Of a DNA stretch of 64,000 nucleotides, positions 17,035 to 25,956 are shown piece by piece. The first letter of the stretch is position 1, and the number at the start of each line of letters is the position of its first letter. The notes beneath the pieces were generated by a model. The model was not told the DNA's origin. It did not search any database and saw only the letters and a program-made list of their open reading frames with translations. The translations under genes and the position numbers were made by a program. The DNA lies in the NCBI GenBank assembly GCA_900045905.1, contig FCNS01000007.1, positions 1 through 64,000 on the forward strand. Reading direction: 5' to 3'. This DNA is from Clostridiales bacterium CHKCI001. GTDB taxonomy: Bacteria > Bacillota > Clostridia > Lachnospirales > Lachnospiraceae.

Positions 17035-19716
17035 TTATTGATTATATCTCATTAGCCACTTGACAAGCCCATTCGCATATCTTAAAGCGATTTCGTCGTT
17101 ATGTGGATAGGTCAGAGTCAGTTGCCCCAGCTTGGTAATGGTTTCGATTCTCTCCTCGAGTGGCTGATCACAAGACAGGTTGAAAAGCCCACTCGCATAG
17201 GCTAGTACGATTTCCTCGTTATGTGGATAGGTCAGAGTCAGTTGCTCCAGCTTAGCAATGGTTTCGATTCCCTCTTCGAGTGACTGCTGATTGGACAGGT
17301 TGAAAAGCCCCTTCGCATATTCTAGTACGATTTCCTCGTTATGTGGATATCCCTGAGCCAGTTGCTCCAGCCTGGCAATGGTTTCGATTCTCTCCTCGAG
17401 TGGCTGCTGATTGGACAGGTTGACAAGCCCCTTCGCATATTCTAGTACGATTTTCTCATTATGTGGATATCCCTGAGTCAGTTGCTCCAGCCTGGCAATG
17501 GTTTCGATTCTCTCCTCGAGTGGCTGCTGATTGGACAGGTTGACAAGCCCCTTCGCATAGGCTAGTACGATTTCCTCGTTATGTGGATAGGTCAGAGTCA
17601 GTTGCTCTAGCCTGGCAATGGTTTCGATCCCCTCCTCGAGTGGCTGATCACAAGACAGGTTGACAAGCCCCTTCGCATATTCTAGTATGATTTCCTCGTT
17701 ATGTGAGTACTTCTGAGTCAGTTGCTCCAGCCTGGCAATGGTTTCGATTCTCTCCTCGAGTGGCTGATCACAAGACAGGTTGACAAGCCCCTTCGCATAT
17801 TCTAGTACGATTTCCTCGTTATGTGGATAGGTCAGAGTCAATTGCTCCAGCTTGGCAATGGTTTCGATTCCCTCTTCGAGTGACTGCTGATTGGACAGGT
17901 TGACAAGTAACATTGCAAATAACCAAAAAGAAAGCTCGCTTTTGACTTCTGGCTGTATGATGTTCATACCATCTTTAAAAATATCCTGAAATCGTTTCGT
18001 ATTTCCATAATTTTTTATGCATCGATCGAGAAAGATTGCAAATTCAAATGGAGTTTCCCATAGTACATGACTCAGTTTTTTCAAATATTCGGTATCGTAT
18101 TTTTTTCTTCGCCAGTAGTCTAATACATAAAATTCTCCGATGAGATCGGGTTCCAATGGTTGAAGTTTTCCATCATATAGTTCTGCTTCGTTGACGGCAC
18201 AGATCAGTGTTTCTAACAGATCTGCGTCCATTTTTAGAAGTTTTGTAGAGGAATCGGCTAAGGGATCGGGAAGTTTCTTTCCTACTTCCCATCCTCCGAC
18301 ACAAGTGGAAAATAGAATCATTTCTTCCAATGCAAGAAACCGTTCTTCTTCTCCTGCACAGAGAACGTTTTCCCAATGCTCTTTGAATTTCTCTACCATA
18401 TGTTCCACAAGACCTAAAATATCCCATTTTGTGGTTGGTTGTTTTCCTTCTAACATGGCATCTGCTGCCAGTAATACAATCAATGGTCTGGGAGAATCAT
18501 TTTTTTTGTCCATTTCATGGGCTTTTTCTATCATCCATTCTTGAGTTGCATTATCGATTGATTTGCCCTTTGCCAATGCATAGTCAGAAATAATTTGGGC
18601 TAAATCCTCATCATTTAGACCAGATAATTCCAAAAATGCTGACTCGGAAGAAGATTGATATAAGAAACGTTCGATACATTCAGAACGGAGTCGGTTTCCT
18701 TTTAAATTTTGATACCAGATTGGCTCGAGTTCCATTTCCCTGTTTTTATGAATCGTTTCCCGTTCCAGCAAAACAAATCGAATTTTCTCTGGACGGTATC
18801 GGCTATTTTCCAGTCTTTCCATCCACGCTCCAATTTCTTCGGCAGCAATTCCTGCATAGTCAATAACAAAAACGAGATTACATGGATAATTCCATTCCGT
18901 AAATTGATTGCATTGGATGCAAGCGTTTCTTCGCAGCCAAATGGCTTTCCATTCTGGTAAGCAGGAAATTTCCTGTAAAAAATGGTACAGCAGTTTACTC
19001 TTGCCCGAACCAGCATCTCCTGTTACAGCCATCCATAGCAGAGAGCGGTCATCTTCCAGAAATTTATACAAGGTGGCAAGCTCTTGCTTCCGTCCTTGAA
19101 AACGAATGAGATTATTTCGATAATGGAATGCCCTGTTATTATTGTGAGGAAGTTCGATTCCGTCAATATATTCCGCAAAGGACTGATGATAATGGATCGA
19201 ATCTACAATCGTGTTCTGATTTTGAGAACAATACTCTTTTAGTAGTTTTTCTATTTCGTCCACTGTTTTTCCCATCAAAAATAAATCTTTGTTTTCTACC
19301 TTTTGCAGATAATGGTGTTCTACCATTTGCATAAAAATCTGAATATAGTGAGAAACAAGCTTTTTTTGCTCGAATGTACTTGCTTTTGCATAGGAATAAG
19401 CAGAGTGAATCAAGCTGCGTTTTGCTTGTTCTCGCTGTCTTTTTTCTGGTAAATTAAAACAGGCACCTACATCCCGAAATAAATGGTCGATAATATAGTG
19501 ATTCAACGCTTCGTAGTCCAAATTCTCTGATTCCATCGAATCAAGAACGATGTCATTATGATATCGCTCCATTTGTTCTTTTATTTTTACTGTAAGTTCA
19601 ACCCGATCGATTGTTTCATCTGCATATTCCAATAGATTTTCCGCTGCTTTTTCCTTCCCCTTTTCACAAATTGTTTTTAACAGGGAAGTCATAGGATTAA
19701 GAAAGAATTCTAACAT
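17035..19716 (-). CDS. STAND-like P-loop NTPase with seven 40-residue C-terminal repeats
   Basis: An 893-residue protein in four parts. Residues 1-200 are helical with no recognised enzyme domain. The NTPase core has Walker A GDAGSGKS near 233-240, Walker B LVFVIDYAG near 281-289 and LLERE near 316-320, preceded by the IRFQGRKQEL entry motif. A helical linker spans about 350-600. Seven tandem 40-residue repeats follow, of the form NLS..QPLEERIETIARLEQLT..YPHNEEIVLEYAKGLV, resembling paired TPR/SEL helices. STAND ATPases use such repeats to sense a ligand, and many act in antiphage defence or signalling; that role here is inference. Start: ATG 19716, eight bases after AGGAGG. A degraded paralog lies at 14583. 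Confidence 0.75.
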   Translation of the reverse strand: MLEFFLNPMTSLLKTICEKGKEKAAENLLEYADETIDRVELTVKIKEQMERYHNDIVLDSMESENLDYEALNHYIIDHLFRDVGACFNLPEKRQREQAKRSLIHSAYSYAKASTFEQKKLVSHYIQIFMQMVEHHYLQKVENKDLFLMGKTVDEIEKLLKEYCSQNQNTIVDSIHYHQSFAEYIDGIELPHNNNRAFHYRNNLIRFQGRKQELATLYKFLEDDRSLLWMAVTGDAGSGKSKLLYHFLQEISCLPEWKAIWLRRNACIQCNQFTEWNYPCNLVFVIDYAGIAAEEIGAWMERLENSRYRPEKIRFVLLERETIHKNREMELEPIWYQNLKGNRLRSECIERFLYQSSSESAFLELSGLNDEDLAQIISDYALAKGKSIDNATQEWMIEKAHEMDKKNDSPRPLIVLLAADAMLEGKQPTTKWDILGLVEHMVEKFKEHWENVLCAGEEERFLALEEMILFSTCVGGWEVGKKLPDPLADSSTKLLKMDADLLETLICAVNEAELYDGKLQPLEPDLIGEFYVLDYWRRKKYDTEYLKKLSHVLWETPFEFAIFLDRCIKNYGNTKRFQDIFKDGMNIIQPEVKSELSFWLFAMLLVNLSNQQSLEEGIETIAKLEQLTLTYPHNEEIVLEYAKGLVNLSCDQPLEERIETIARLEQLTQKYSHNEEIILEYAKGLVNLSCDQPLEEGIETIARLEQLTLTYPHNEEIVLAYAKGLVNLSNQQPLEERIETIARLEQLTQGYPHNEKIVLEYAKGLVNLSNQQPLEERIETIARLEQLAQGYPHNEEIVLEYAKGLFNLSNQQSLEEGIETIAKLEQLTLTYPHNEEIVLAYASGLFNLSCDQPLEERIETITKLGQLTLTYPHNDEIALRYANGLVKWLMRYNQ
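17065..17904 (-). repeat. Seven tandem 120-bp coding repeats
   Basis: Seven in-frame 120-bp units at the 3' end of the NTPase gene, several differing at only a few positions. Two variants of one block alternate (encoding NLSCDQ or NLSNQQ), as do LTLTYPH and LTQGYPH. Mosaic sharing of variants among units points to unequal recombination or gene conversion, so copy number is likely to vary between strains. Confidence 0.9.
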
Positions 19717-19834
19717 CACTTCGACCTCCTTTTATCGATCATTGAGTAAAATTAATTTTATTTTACCACTGCTGCTAAGATTCTGTCTAGAAAAATTCTC
19801 TATTTCTTAATACTGTTTCTGATGGAAAGTTTAC

Positions 19835-19886
19835 TTGACATTTTATAAAATCATGTTATAATGGAGATATGGAAAGTAAGCTTTCC
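19835..19886 (+). promoter_or_regulatory. Promoter with palindromic operator for the XRE gene
   Basis: TTGACA (19835-19840), 16 bp, TATAAT (19857-19862). Downstream of the -10 is the inverted repeat TGGAAAGTAAGCTTTCCA (19870-19887), and one half (TGGAAAGTTTACT) also occurs just upstream of the -35 at 19823. This is the expected layout for autorepression by the XRE protein. Confidence 0.65.
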
Positions 19887-19904
19887 ATTAGAGAGGAGGG
19901 CTTC

Positions 19905-20120
19905 ATGAAAAATCGCTTAGAAGAACTAAGGAAAGCACGTGGTATCAAACAAGAAGATTTAGCTGCTGCACTGGAAGTTTCCAGACAAACCATTGGTTCG
20001 CTGGAAAATGGACGATATAACCCATCCATTTTATTGGCATTTAAAATTGCACGATACTTTGGAATGAGCATTGAAGAAATATTTATTTATGAGGAGGAGG
20101 AAAGTCATGAAAAGAAATAA
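19905..20120 (+). CDS. XRE/HTH-type transcriptional regulator
   Basis: A 71-residue single-domain repressor of the YozG/Cro-like XRE family: NRLEELRKARGIKQEDLAAALEVSRQTIGSLENGRYNPSILLAFKIARYFGMSIEEIF. Start ATG 19905 follows GAGGAGGG; the longer frame from 19869 would begin inside the operator. The 3' end overlaps the next gene by 14 bp. XRE plus a small DUF2178 membrane protein is a common pair in Firmicutes. It is probably autoregulated through the TGGAAAG palindrome. Confidence 0.88.
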   Translation: MKNRLEELRKARGIKQEDLAAALEVSRQTIGSLENGRYNPSILLAFKIARYFGMSIEEIFIYEEEESHEKK

Positions 20121-20499
20121 GATATGGTATTTAGGCTATGGGATTGCTGCTATTTTAGTTATCATTTTATTTGCAGCAGATCTTTCTGAACCTGTAAAAT
20201 TAGGATTGAGTATTTTATTTGCAGTTATTTTTTCAGTCAGTCATACGCAAATCTTACATCATAAAATGCTGAAAACAGACTCCGATTATCGGATTCAAGT
20301 TTTAGACGAACGAAATATTGCTATCAAAGAAAAAGCAGGAAATATTACCAATATGATAACATTGGTATTAATGGGCTGTGTCACAGTGATATTTATTATA
20401 TTAGACTATATTGTGCCTGCCATTTTATTAGGAGCGATTATTTTTCTTCAACCAATTCTTTTAATTTTTGTCAGCAATCAAATAGAAAAGAAAATCTAA
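20107..20499 (+). CDS. DUF2178-like small membrane protein
   Basis: A 130-residue integral membrane protein with four hydrophobic segments (about residues 9-24, 29-47, 81-100 and 103-122). Between the second and third is the conserved cytoplasmic DERNIAIKEKAGNIT, the hallmark of the DUF2178 group. Start ATG 20107 follows a run of GAGGAGGAGG and lies inside the end of the XRE gene, so translation is coupled. No biochemical function is known to me. Confidence 0.75.
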   Translation: MKRNKIWYLGYGIAAILVIILFAADLSEPVKLGLSILFAVIFSVSHTQILHHKMLKTDSDYRIQVLDERNIAIKEKAGNITNMITLVLMGCVTVIFIILDYIVPAILLGAIIFLQPILLIFVSNQIEKKI

Positions 20500-20512
20500 T
20501 TCTAATAATAGA

Positions 20513-20557
20513 AAGGGGACTGCCTTGAAAATAGAATTCATAAACAGTCCCTCTTTT
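20513..20557. terminator. Bidirectional terminator
   Basis: Stem AAGGGGACTG with CAGTCCCTCTT, followed by TTT, between the DUF2178 gene and the convergent small protein gene. Confidence 0.6.
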
Positions 20558-20559
20558 AA

Positions 20560-20688
20560 TTAATCCTTTTTATCTTTATTTTGGGTTACACGATGAACGA
20601 AATCTTGTAACGCTTTTCCCTTTAATCCTGTTAGTATTATTACTGTCAGAAATGCTAATATAAGTAAAATAAATCTTAGAACTTCCAT
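20560..20688 (-). CDS. 42-residue small membrane protein
   Basis: Short ORF starting ATG at 20688 with TTGGAGGAAAG upstream at good spacing, ending TAA at 20560. The peptide has one hydrophobic helix (RFILLILAFLTVIILTGL) and then a basic, polar tail (KGKALQDFVHR...KDKKD). A good promoter (TTGATT, 17 bp, TATAAT at 20851-20823) lies about 135 bp upstream. The N-in single-span, basic-tail design resembles small regulatory or stress membrane peptides. No known family. Confidence 0.6.
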   Translation of the reverse strand: MEVLRFILLILAFLTVIILTGLKGKALQDFVHRVTQNKDKKD

Positions 20689-20740
20689 AGGCTTTCCTCC
20701 AAATTAGATCAAATCCATTTACTTTTTCTCTTTTATTCAT

Positions 20741-20851
20741 TTAACACAGGACTTTCTGTTCTCTTCCCATCGGAATCACCTCTTTTAACTTAATAACACG
20801 TACTACTTTTGTTTACAAATATATTATACCATATCTAATATCTCTAATCAA
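20741..20851 (-). promoter_or_regulatory. Promoter and 9-codon leader upstream of the small membrane protein
   Basis: On the minus strand: -35 TTGATT (20851-20846), 17 bp, TATAAT (20828-20823). Next come AAGAGGTGA and a nine-codon ORF, MGREQKVLC (20770-20741), ahead of the 42-codon gene. The rest of 20689-21071 shows only a GGAACCTCC...GGAAGTTCC hairpin near 20920. Confidence 0.4.
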
Positions 20852-21071
20852 GTAGATAAAATACAAAAAATTATTTTTTTGTATTTCAATCTCTTATGGA
20901 GAAAGTGCACTACAAAAAGGAACCTCCATTGGAAGTTCCTTCTGTTAAGAAATTCTTTTAATTACCACTATCTATTTCCATAATGGTATCTGCAAGCTAA
21001 TATATATATGTTTTCTTTTTCTGTTTTATAGATTAACGGATCTTTTTCATTCATGTGTCTACTAGAACGAT

Positions 21072-21905
21072 TTATATTAGCTCCATTCGTTTTAATTCAT
21101 GGAAAATTCCATCGTTTTGTACGCTTTCGCAAATGGTATCTGCGATTGTTTTTAATTCTTCGCAGGCATTTTCCATTGCGATTCCGATTCCTGCGCATTG
21201 GATCATTTCGGAATCGTTCATACTGTCTCCAAAGGCGATGGTATCTTGCAAAGAAGCGTGATAGTGTTGACATATGAGCTGAATTGCCGTTCCTTTGTGA
21301 ATGCCTTTTGGAATGATTTCTCCGTTGAAACAGGTGGAACTATTGCCATATGGATGTACGACGTATTGGAATTGGTTTTCTAAATATTTTTTTGTTTCAT
21401 CTACTGCTTCCAATGTGGTGCTTGTGAAACAAATCTTATAAGCTCCTTTTTTTGGATAGTTTTCGTAGGGCTGGAATGGAATTCCACGTGAAATCTCGTT
21501 TTGCATTCGGATTAATTCGGAATTAGTTGGATCTGGTACAGCTGTTTTTAGCAGAGATTCCATTTCTAAATCGGTATAAATGCCTTCTTTACTCTCGATT
21601 CTGCAATAAATTCCATGTTGATGAAAGAGGGTAAGACATTTTTGAACGAGTTCTTCTGGAATGAAATGATCGAATAAAACGGTATGTTCTACTTCAATAT
21701 GACTGCCAGCACTTGCGATAATTCCGTCAAATCCGATTTCCAATATATCATCTCCAATGATTGGCATATTTCTGCCAGTGCATAAAAATACTTTATGTCC
21801 ATTTGCTCGGGCTGTTTGGATTGCCTGTTTTACTAAAATGGAAGGATGATCCATTGCAGAAATCAATGTTCCGTCAATGTCCAAAAAAATTAATTTTGTT
21901 TTCAT
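21072..21905 (-). CDS. Cof-type HAD-IIB phosphatase
   Basis: A 277-residue paralog of the phosphatase at 5921. Motif I is FLDIDGTLISAMDHP, then GHKVFLCTGRNMPII, then the loop AFGDSMNDSEMIQ. It follows the PTS gene on the same strand after a 23-bp gap with a ribosome site (AAGGAGAC), so it is probably in the PTS operon. There it could remove phosphate from sugar-phosphates that accumulate during uptake (inference). Confidence 0.88.
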   Translation of the reverse strand: MKTKLIFLDIDGTLISAMDHPSILVKQAIQTARANGHKVFLCTGRNMPIIGDDILEIGFDGIIASAGSHIEVEHTVLFDHFIPEELVQKCLTLFHQHGIYCRIESKEGIYTDLEMESLLKTAVPDPTNSELIRMQNEISRGIPFQPYENYPKKGAYKICFTSTTLEAVDETKKYLENQFQYVVHPYGNSSTCFNGEIIPKGIHKGTAIQLICQHYHASLQDTIAFGDSMNDSEMIQCAGIGIAMENACEELKTIADTICESVQNDGIFHELKRMELI

Positions 21906-21928
21906 TGCGTCTCCTTACTTTGCGCTGC

Positions 21929-23875
21929 TTATTTTTTTTGAATGGCTGCAACCTGACTTTCCTTTGTCATTTTAGATAAAGCAAGTTTTGTTAATTGTTT
22001 GTCTTCAGGTAAGTCCGTAAATAATAGTGGAATTACCGTATCGTAACCTGCTTTTTCGATTTTATCTTTTTCAAAACGAATCATGAGTTGACCCTTTTTA
22101 ATGGAATCCCCTGTTTTTACATAGGCATTGAAATATTTTCCATTTAAGTTTACGGTGTCAATACCGATATGAATTAATAATTCGGTTCCATTTGCACTTT
22201 GGATGCCAATGGCATGTTTCGTATCAAAAATACTGACAACCGTACCATCCACAGGTGCATACACTTCTCCTTTTTCTGGGATAACTGCAATTCCATCTCT
22301 CAGCACTTTATTTGCAAAGGTAGCATCATTGACTTGTTCCAATGGAATGACTTGGCCTTCTGCATAACCATAGATTGGTTCATTTTCTACTACTGCTTTT
22401 GTATTCGTATTGTTTGAAGGGGTACTTGATTTGGTTTCTGTGATCTGCTTTGGCTGTGCAGCAGGTTCTGGCTGATCCATAAATTTGCCTAATATTAATG
22501 TCATGAAGAAACCTGCGGTAATGGCAACTGCATGAGCGATTATGTAATTTATATATCCGTTTCCAGATGGATCTGCAAGTGCAATTCCTGGAACAACGGT
22601 TGTACCAAATCCCAGAGCTGCTAAATTTGTAAAGAATACGACAATTCCTCCAAATGCACCTCCGATACATCCGCCAATGATTGGGAATTTGTATCTCAAG
22701 TTAATTCCGAATAAGGCTGGTTCGGTAATTCCAAATAGTACAGAAATAAAACTCGGAATACATAATTCTTTTACTTTTGCATTTTTCCGATGTATCACTA
22801 AATATCCAAGTACGGCTCCACCCTGTGCGATAATGGCAACGGACATTAATGGATTAATGAAGTTTCTTCCCGTATCTGCTAAAAGCTGTGCTTCAATTGC
22901 ACCAAAGATATGATGAAGTCCTGTGATTACGACAAGCTGCTGAAGTCCTGAGAAAACAGCATATCCTACAACGCCTAAGTTTTGAGTCATCCATACAAGT
23001 CCATTTGTAATTCCTGAAGATAATCCTCTTCCTACTGGTCCGATGACGGTGAATAATAAGAGTGCTCCTACTAATGTAGTGAGAAGTGGAGATACTAAAA
23101 GTCGAATTACTTCTGGTACTTTCCGTTCAAAGAAAATATCCAGTTTTGCAGTTACAAATCCCATTAATAACGCCACAATAATACCGCCCTGGAATCCAAC
23201 AAGTTCTACGCCAAATCCAAATAGATGTAATGTAGTAACGTCCACCGTACCCTGTGCGGCTGCATAGGCATCCGCCAAGCTGTTGCTAAGCATAATACAT
23301 CCGATTACAATTCCTAGAATCGGTCGTCCTCCGAATCGTTTGCAGGCACTGTAGGCAACTGCCAGAGGAAGGAAACCAAAAATTGCTCCAGATGAAATAT
23401 TAATCAATGTATTGATTCCGTATAATGTATCATTGTTTTTTACGAATTCAAAGTTTCCTAACACACCAGAAAGTCCTGTTAAAAGCGCTGCTGCCAAGAT
23501 TCCTGGCATAATATCGACAAACACGTCAGAAAGAGCTTTGATTACTCGTTGCAGCGGGTTCATTTTTTTATTTGCCACTGTTTTTAAGTCGCTAAGACTC
23601 ATATTCTTCATATTGTTTTGTTCTGCAAATACTTCATAAATATCGTTGACCAAACCTGCTCCAAATATAATTTGCACTTGATCTCCTGCTACAAATACCC
23701 CTTTCGCAAGATCTACCTCTTCCATTGCTTTTAAATCTGCCAGATCGTTATCTTTTAAAACAATTCTGAGTCGTGTTGCACAATGTGCTACTCCTTGTAT
23801 ATTGTCTTTTCCCCCAACTAACTTGGTTAGTTCCTCTGAAATATGTTTATACCGTTCTCTTTTCCCTGCGTCCAT
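21929..23875 (-). CDS. bglP: Beta-glucoside-type PTS transporter, fused EIIBCA
   Basis: A 648-residue fused PTS permease in B-C-A order. EIIB is at 1-80, with the phosphorylated Cys in GVAHCATRLRI. EIIC at about 105-470 has ten hydrophobic segments and GITEPALFGINLRY. EIIA at about 510-640 carries the phospho-His in LLIHIGIDTVNLNG. It takes up and phosphorylates a beta-glucoside or trehalose/sucrose-like sugar, and no phospho-glycosidase is adjacent to settle which. I chose ATG 23875 because AAAGGAG lies upstream. The divergent AraC regulator at 24192 and a flanking inverted repeat suggest control by that protein rather than by a BglG-type antiterminator. Confidence 0.88.
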   Translation of the reverse strand: MDAGKRERYKHISEELTKLVGGKDNIQGVAHCATRLRIVLKDNDLADLKAMEEVDLAKGVFVAGDQVQIIFGAGLVNDIYEVFAEQNNMKNMSLSDLKTVANKKMNPLQRVIKALSDVFVDIMPGILAAALLTGLSGVLGNFEFVKNNDTLYGINTLINISSGAIFGFLPLAVAYSACKRFGGRPILGIVIGCIMLSNSLADAYAAAQGTVDVTTLHLFGFGVELVGFQGGIIVALLMGFVTAKLDIFFERKVPEVIRLLVSPLLTTLVGALLLFTVIGPVGRGLSSGITNGLVWMTQNLGVVGYAVFSGLQQLVVITGLHHIFGAIEAQLLADTGRNFINPLMSVAIIAQGGAVLGYLVIHRKNAKVKELCIPSFISVLFGITEPALFGINLRYKFPIIGGCIGGAFGGIVVFFTNLAALGFGTTVVPGIALADPSGNGYINYIIAHAVAITAGFFMTLILGKFMDQPEPAAQPKQITETKSSTPSNNTNTKAVVENEPIYGYAEGQVIPLEQVNDATFANKVLRDGIAVIPEKGEVYAPVDGTVVSIFDTKHAIGIQSANGTELLIHIGIDTVNLNGKYFNAYVKTGDSIKKGQLMIRFEKDKIEKAGYDTVIPLLFTDLPEDKQLTKLALSKMTKESQVAAIQKK

Positions 23876-23903
23876 ATAATCCTTTCTCCTTTCAATTGTT
23901 TCT

Positions 23904-23984
23904 CTGGTTTTTACACGTAATATTAGAAATACAAACAAAGATTTAAAAAAATTTCTATATATGGATTTTTCGTGTAAAAACCAG
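23904..23984. promoter_or_regulatory. 14-bp inverted repeat between PTS and AraC genes
   Basis: CTGGTTTTTACACG at 23904-23917 and its exact complement at 23971-23984, centres 67 bp apart. There is no T-tail, so a pair of regulator binding sites is more likely than a terminator. The AraC protein at 24192 is the natural candidate. Confidence 0.5.
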
Positions 23985-24191
23985 AATTTTTCTTCTTGAA
24001 ATAATAACAGACAGTTTATGGATTTTTTCATTATTATTTCAGAAAATTGCGAAAGAAATTAGGAACCTTCTTTCCTTTATTTCTTTCTTGTAATTCTAAT
24101 TATAGCAGTATATAATAAAATATAGATGGATAAATGTTGTTTTTTCCTATCGGTTTGTGACTTGTTGGAAAATATAGGATGGAGGAAAGGA

Positions 24192-25031
24192 ATGCAAGAT
24201 TATATTTTTTCCAATGATTTTTTTCAAAACATTGACGCAATGGTCTATACTTGCGGATATGAGGCATGTGCTCCAAGTCATAGTTATGGTCCTGCGGTGC
24301 GAAGTGGCTATCTAATTCACTATGTGATTGATGGAAAGGGAATTTTTAAAACAAATGGAAAACTTTATCGTTTAAATGCAGGAGATGCATTTTTGATTGT
24401 TCCAGGTTCTTTGATTTACTATGAAGCAGATGCCAAAAAACCATGGACGTACACTTGGATTGGATTTCAAGGAATCAAGATCAAACAATACTTGGAACGA
24501 ACTTCTCTCATGGATTGTCCTGTCTTTCATTATGGAAGGGATGATCGAATTCGGCTTTGTCATGAAAAAATGTTTGAAGCCAACCAACTGCAAGAAAATA
24601 AGGATTTAATTATGAATAGTATTTTATATGAGTATCTATTTTTACTTGCCAGTAAATTTCCAAGACAGCGCATGTCCGTTCAGAGCCGAAAAATTACTTA
24701 TGTGGAGGAATCGTTAAAATATATTGAGTCCAACTATGCCAGAAATATCAGTATTCATGAAATTGCACAGTTTTTAAATATTGATCGCTCCTATCTTCAT
24801 CGGTTGTTTAAGCAAGCGACAGGATGTTCGCTCAAAACCTATCTCTTAAATTACCGTATAAAAAGAGCCTGCGAGCTGTTGGCCAATACCGATATTCCAG
24901 TTGCAGTGATTGCCCGTTCTGTCAGCTATGAAGACCCTTTTTATTTTTCCAGGCTATTTAAAAATAAGAAAGGGGTTTCTCCAATGGAATATCGTCTAGA
25001 AAAAGGGAACAAAGATAAAAAGAGTATCTAG
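24192..25031 (+). CDS. AraC-family regulator with cupin sensor domain
   Basis: A 279-residue sugar-responsive AraC regulator (MsmR/RafR-like). The N-terminal cupin is at about 15-130 (GYLIHYVIDGKGIFKTNGKLYRLNAGDAFLIVPG). The C-terminal HTH pair is ISIHEIAQFLNIDRSYLHRLFKQATG and VAVIARSVSYEDPFYFSRLFKNKKG. The ATG at 24192 follows GGAGGAAAGG; the upstream start at 24126 has no ribosome site. It is divergent from the PTS gene and probably activates it on sugar binding. Confidence 0.88.
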   Translation: MQDYIFSNDFFQNIDAMVYTCGYEACAPSHSYGPAVRSGYLIHYVIDGKGIFKTNGKLYRLNAGDAFLIVPGSLIYYEADAKKPWTYTWIGFQGIKIKQYLERTSLMDCPVFHYGRDDRIRLCHEKMFEANQLQENKDLIMNSILYEYLFLLASKFPRQRMSVQSRKITYVEESLKYIESNYARNISIHEIAQFLNIDRSYLHRLFKQATGCSLKTYLLNYRIKRACELLANTDIPVAVIARSVSYEDPFYFSRLFKNKKGVSPMEYRLEKGNKDKKSI

Positions 25032-25055
25032 CTCAATTTGCTTAGATACTCTTTT
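25018..25055 (+). terminator. Terminator after the AraC gene
   Basis: AGAGTATCTA paired with TAGATACTCT then TTTT, overlapping the stop codon of the AraC gene. Confidence 0.75.
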
Positions 25056-25067
25056 AGACTTAGTTTG

Positions 25068-25871
25068 TTATTTCTTTTTTACTGGAAAATATACTTCGGT
25101 TTCCCATTCCTCTGGTGCCAGGCTATCAAACTGTGTTTTTGTATAAATTTCATACGGTGCACCGTCCCATTCATAATCATTTTTTTCTATCCATGCCACT
25201 AATGCCCCATATGCATCTGTCAGGGAAGAATACGGTCCTTTATGAACTGTCATTGCGCAAATACGACTTTCTATGATCTTATCTGCCATTTCTTTTTCTT
25301 TTATTCCTACAATTAACTCAATGTCCGAACATTCATGGTTAAATTCTTCATCATGATATACAGTTCCTCGAACACCGTCTGGCGTCAATCGTTCCTTTGC
25401 TATCCGTTCATACAAAGAACTATAATATTTGCCAAAGTCATTTACTCCCATCATCTGACGACATGCAAGCACAACTCTGTCTAAAGTTTTCGTTATTCTG
25501 ATCTCATATTCCTTTTGGTATCCCATAATGTCACCTGTCCTTTCAAAATTCTGCAGATGGGCAGACAATTCACTAATAATCAGCTCCATCTCTTTTTTCT
25601 GCCATTTTAGTTTTTCTTTTTGTTGCTGCAGCTTTGAAAAGAGTATCCGCTCTTGTGTACATACAAGAAGGTTTCTAATTTCTTCTAGGGAAAAGCCATA
25701 TCGTTTCAGTCGCCGAATCAGAAGCATTTGATCCACCTGTTGTTGACTGTAATAACGATATCCAGTAAATGGATCTACTTTAAATGGATTTAACAATCCA
25801 ATTCTGTCATAATGATGTAGTGTTTTCACACTTACTTGACATATTTTTGAAAATTCTCCAACTGTGAGCAT
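25068..25871 (-). CDS. MerR-family regulator with GyrI-like effector domain
   Basis: A 267-residue regulator of the BmrR/TipA type. The MerR winged helix is at 1-70 (LTVGEFSKICQVSVKTLHHYDRIGLLNPFKVDPFTGYRYYSQQQVDQM), followed by a coiled-coil to about 118 and a C-terminal GyrI-like ligand domain (about 120-267, ending WETEVYFPVKKK). Such proteins activate efflux genes when bound to drugs. It has no adjacent transporter on its strand, so the target is unknown. Confidence 0.87.
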   Translation of the reverse strand: MLTVGEFSKICQVSVKTLHHYDRIGLLNPFKVDPFTGYRYYSQQQVDQMLLIRRLKRYGFSLEEIRNLLVCTQERILFSKLQQQKEKLKWQKKEMELIISELSAHLQNFERTGDIMGYQKEYEIRITKTLDRVVLACRQMMGVNDFGKYYSSLYERIAKERLTPDGVRGTVYHDEEFNHECSDIELIVGIKEKEMADKIIESRICAMTVHKGPYSSLTDAYGALVAWIEKNDYEWDGAPYEIYTKTQFDSLAPEEWETEVYFPVKKK

Positions 25872-25956
25872 TAGCTTTCCTCCTTATGTTTATACTCTTT
25901 GATTCGAATCTAGTTTCAGTATAAATCATGACCAAAGGGGAGAGTCAAGCGATTTT

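Noticed and set aside
17065-17904. Regular 120-bp repeats that could suggest a CRISPR or satellite array
   Set aside because: The units are contiguous, in frame with the NTPase gene and encode a 40-residue repeat. There are no spacers.
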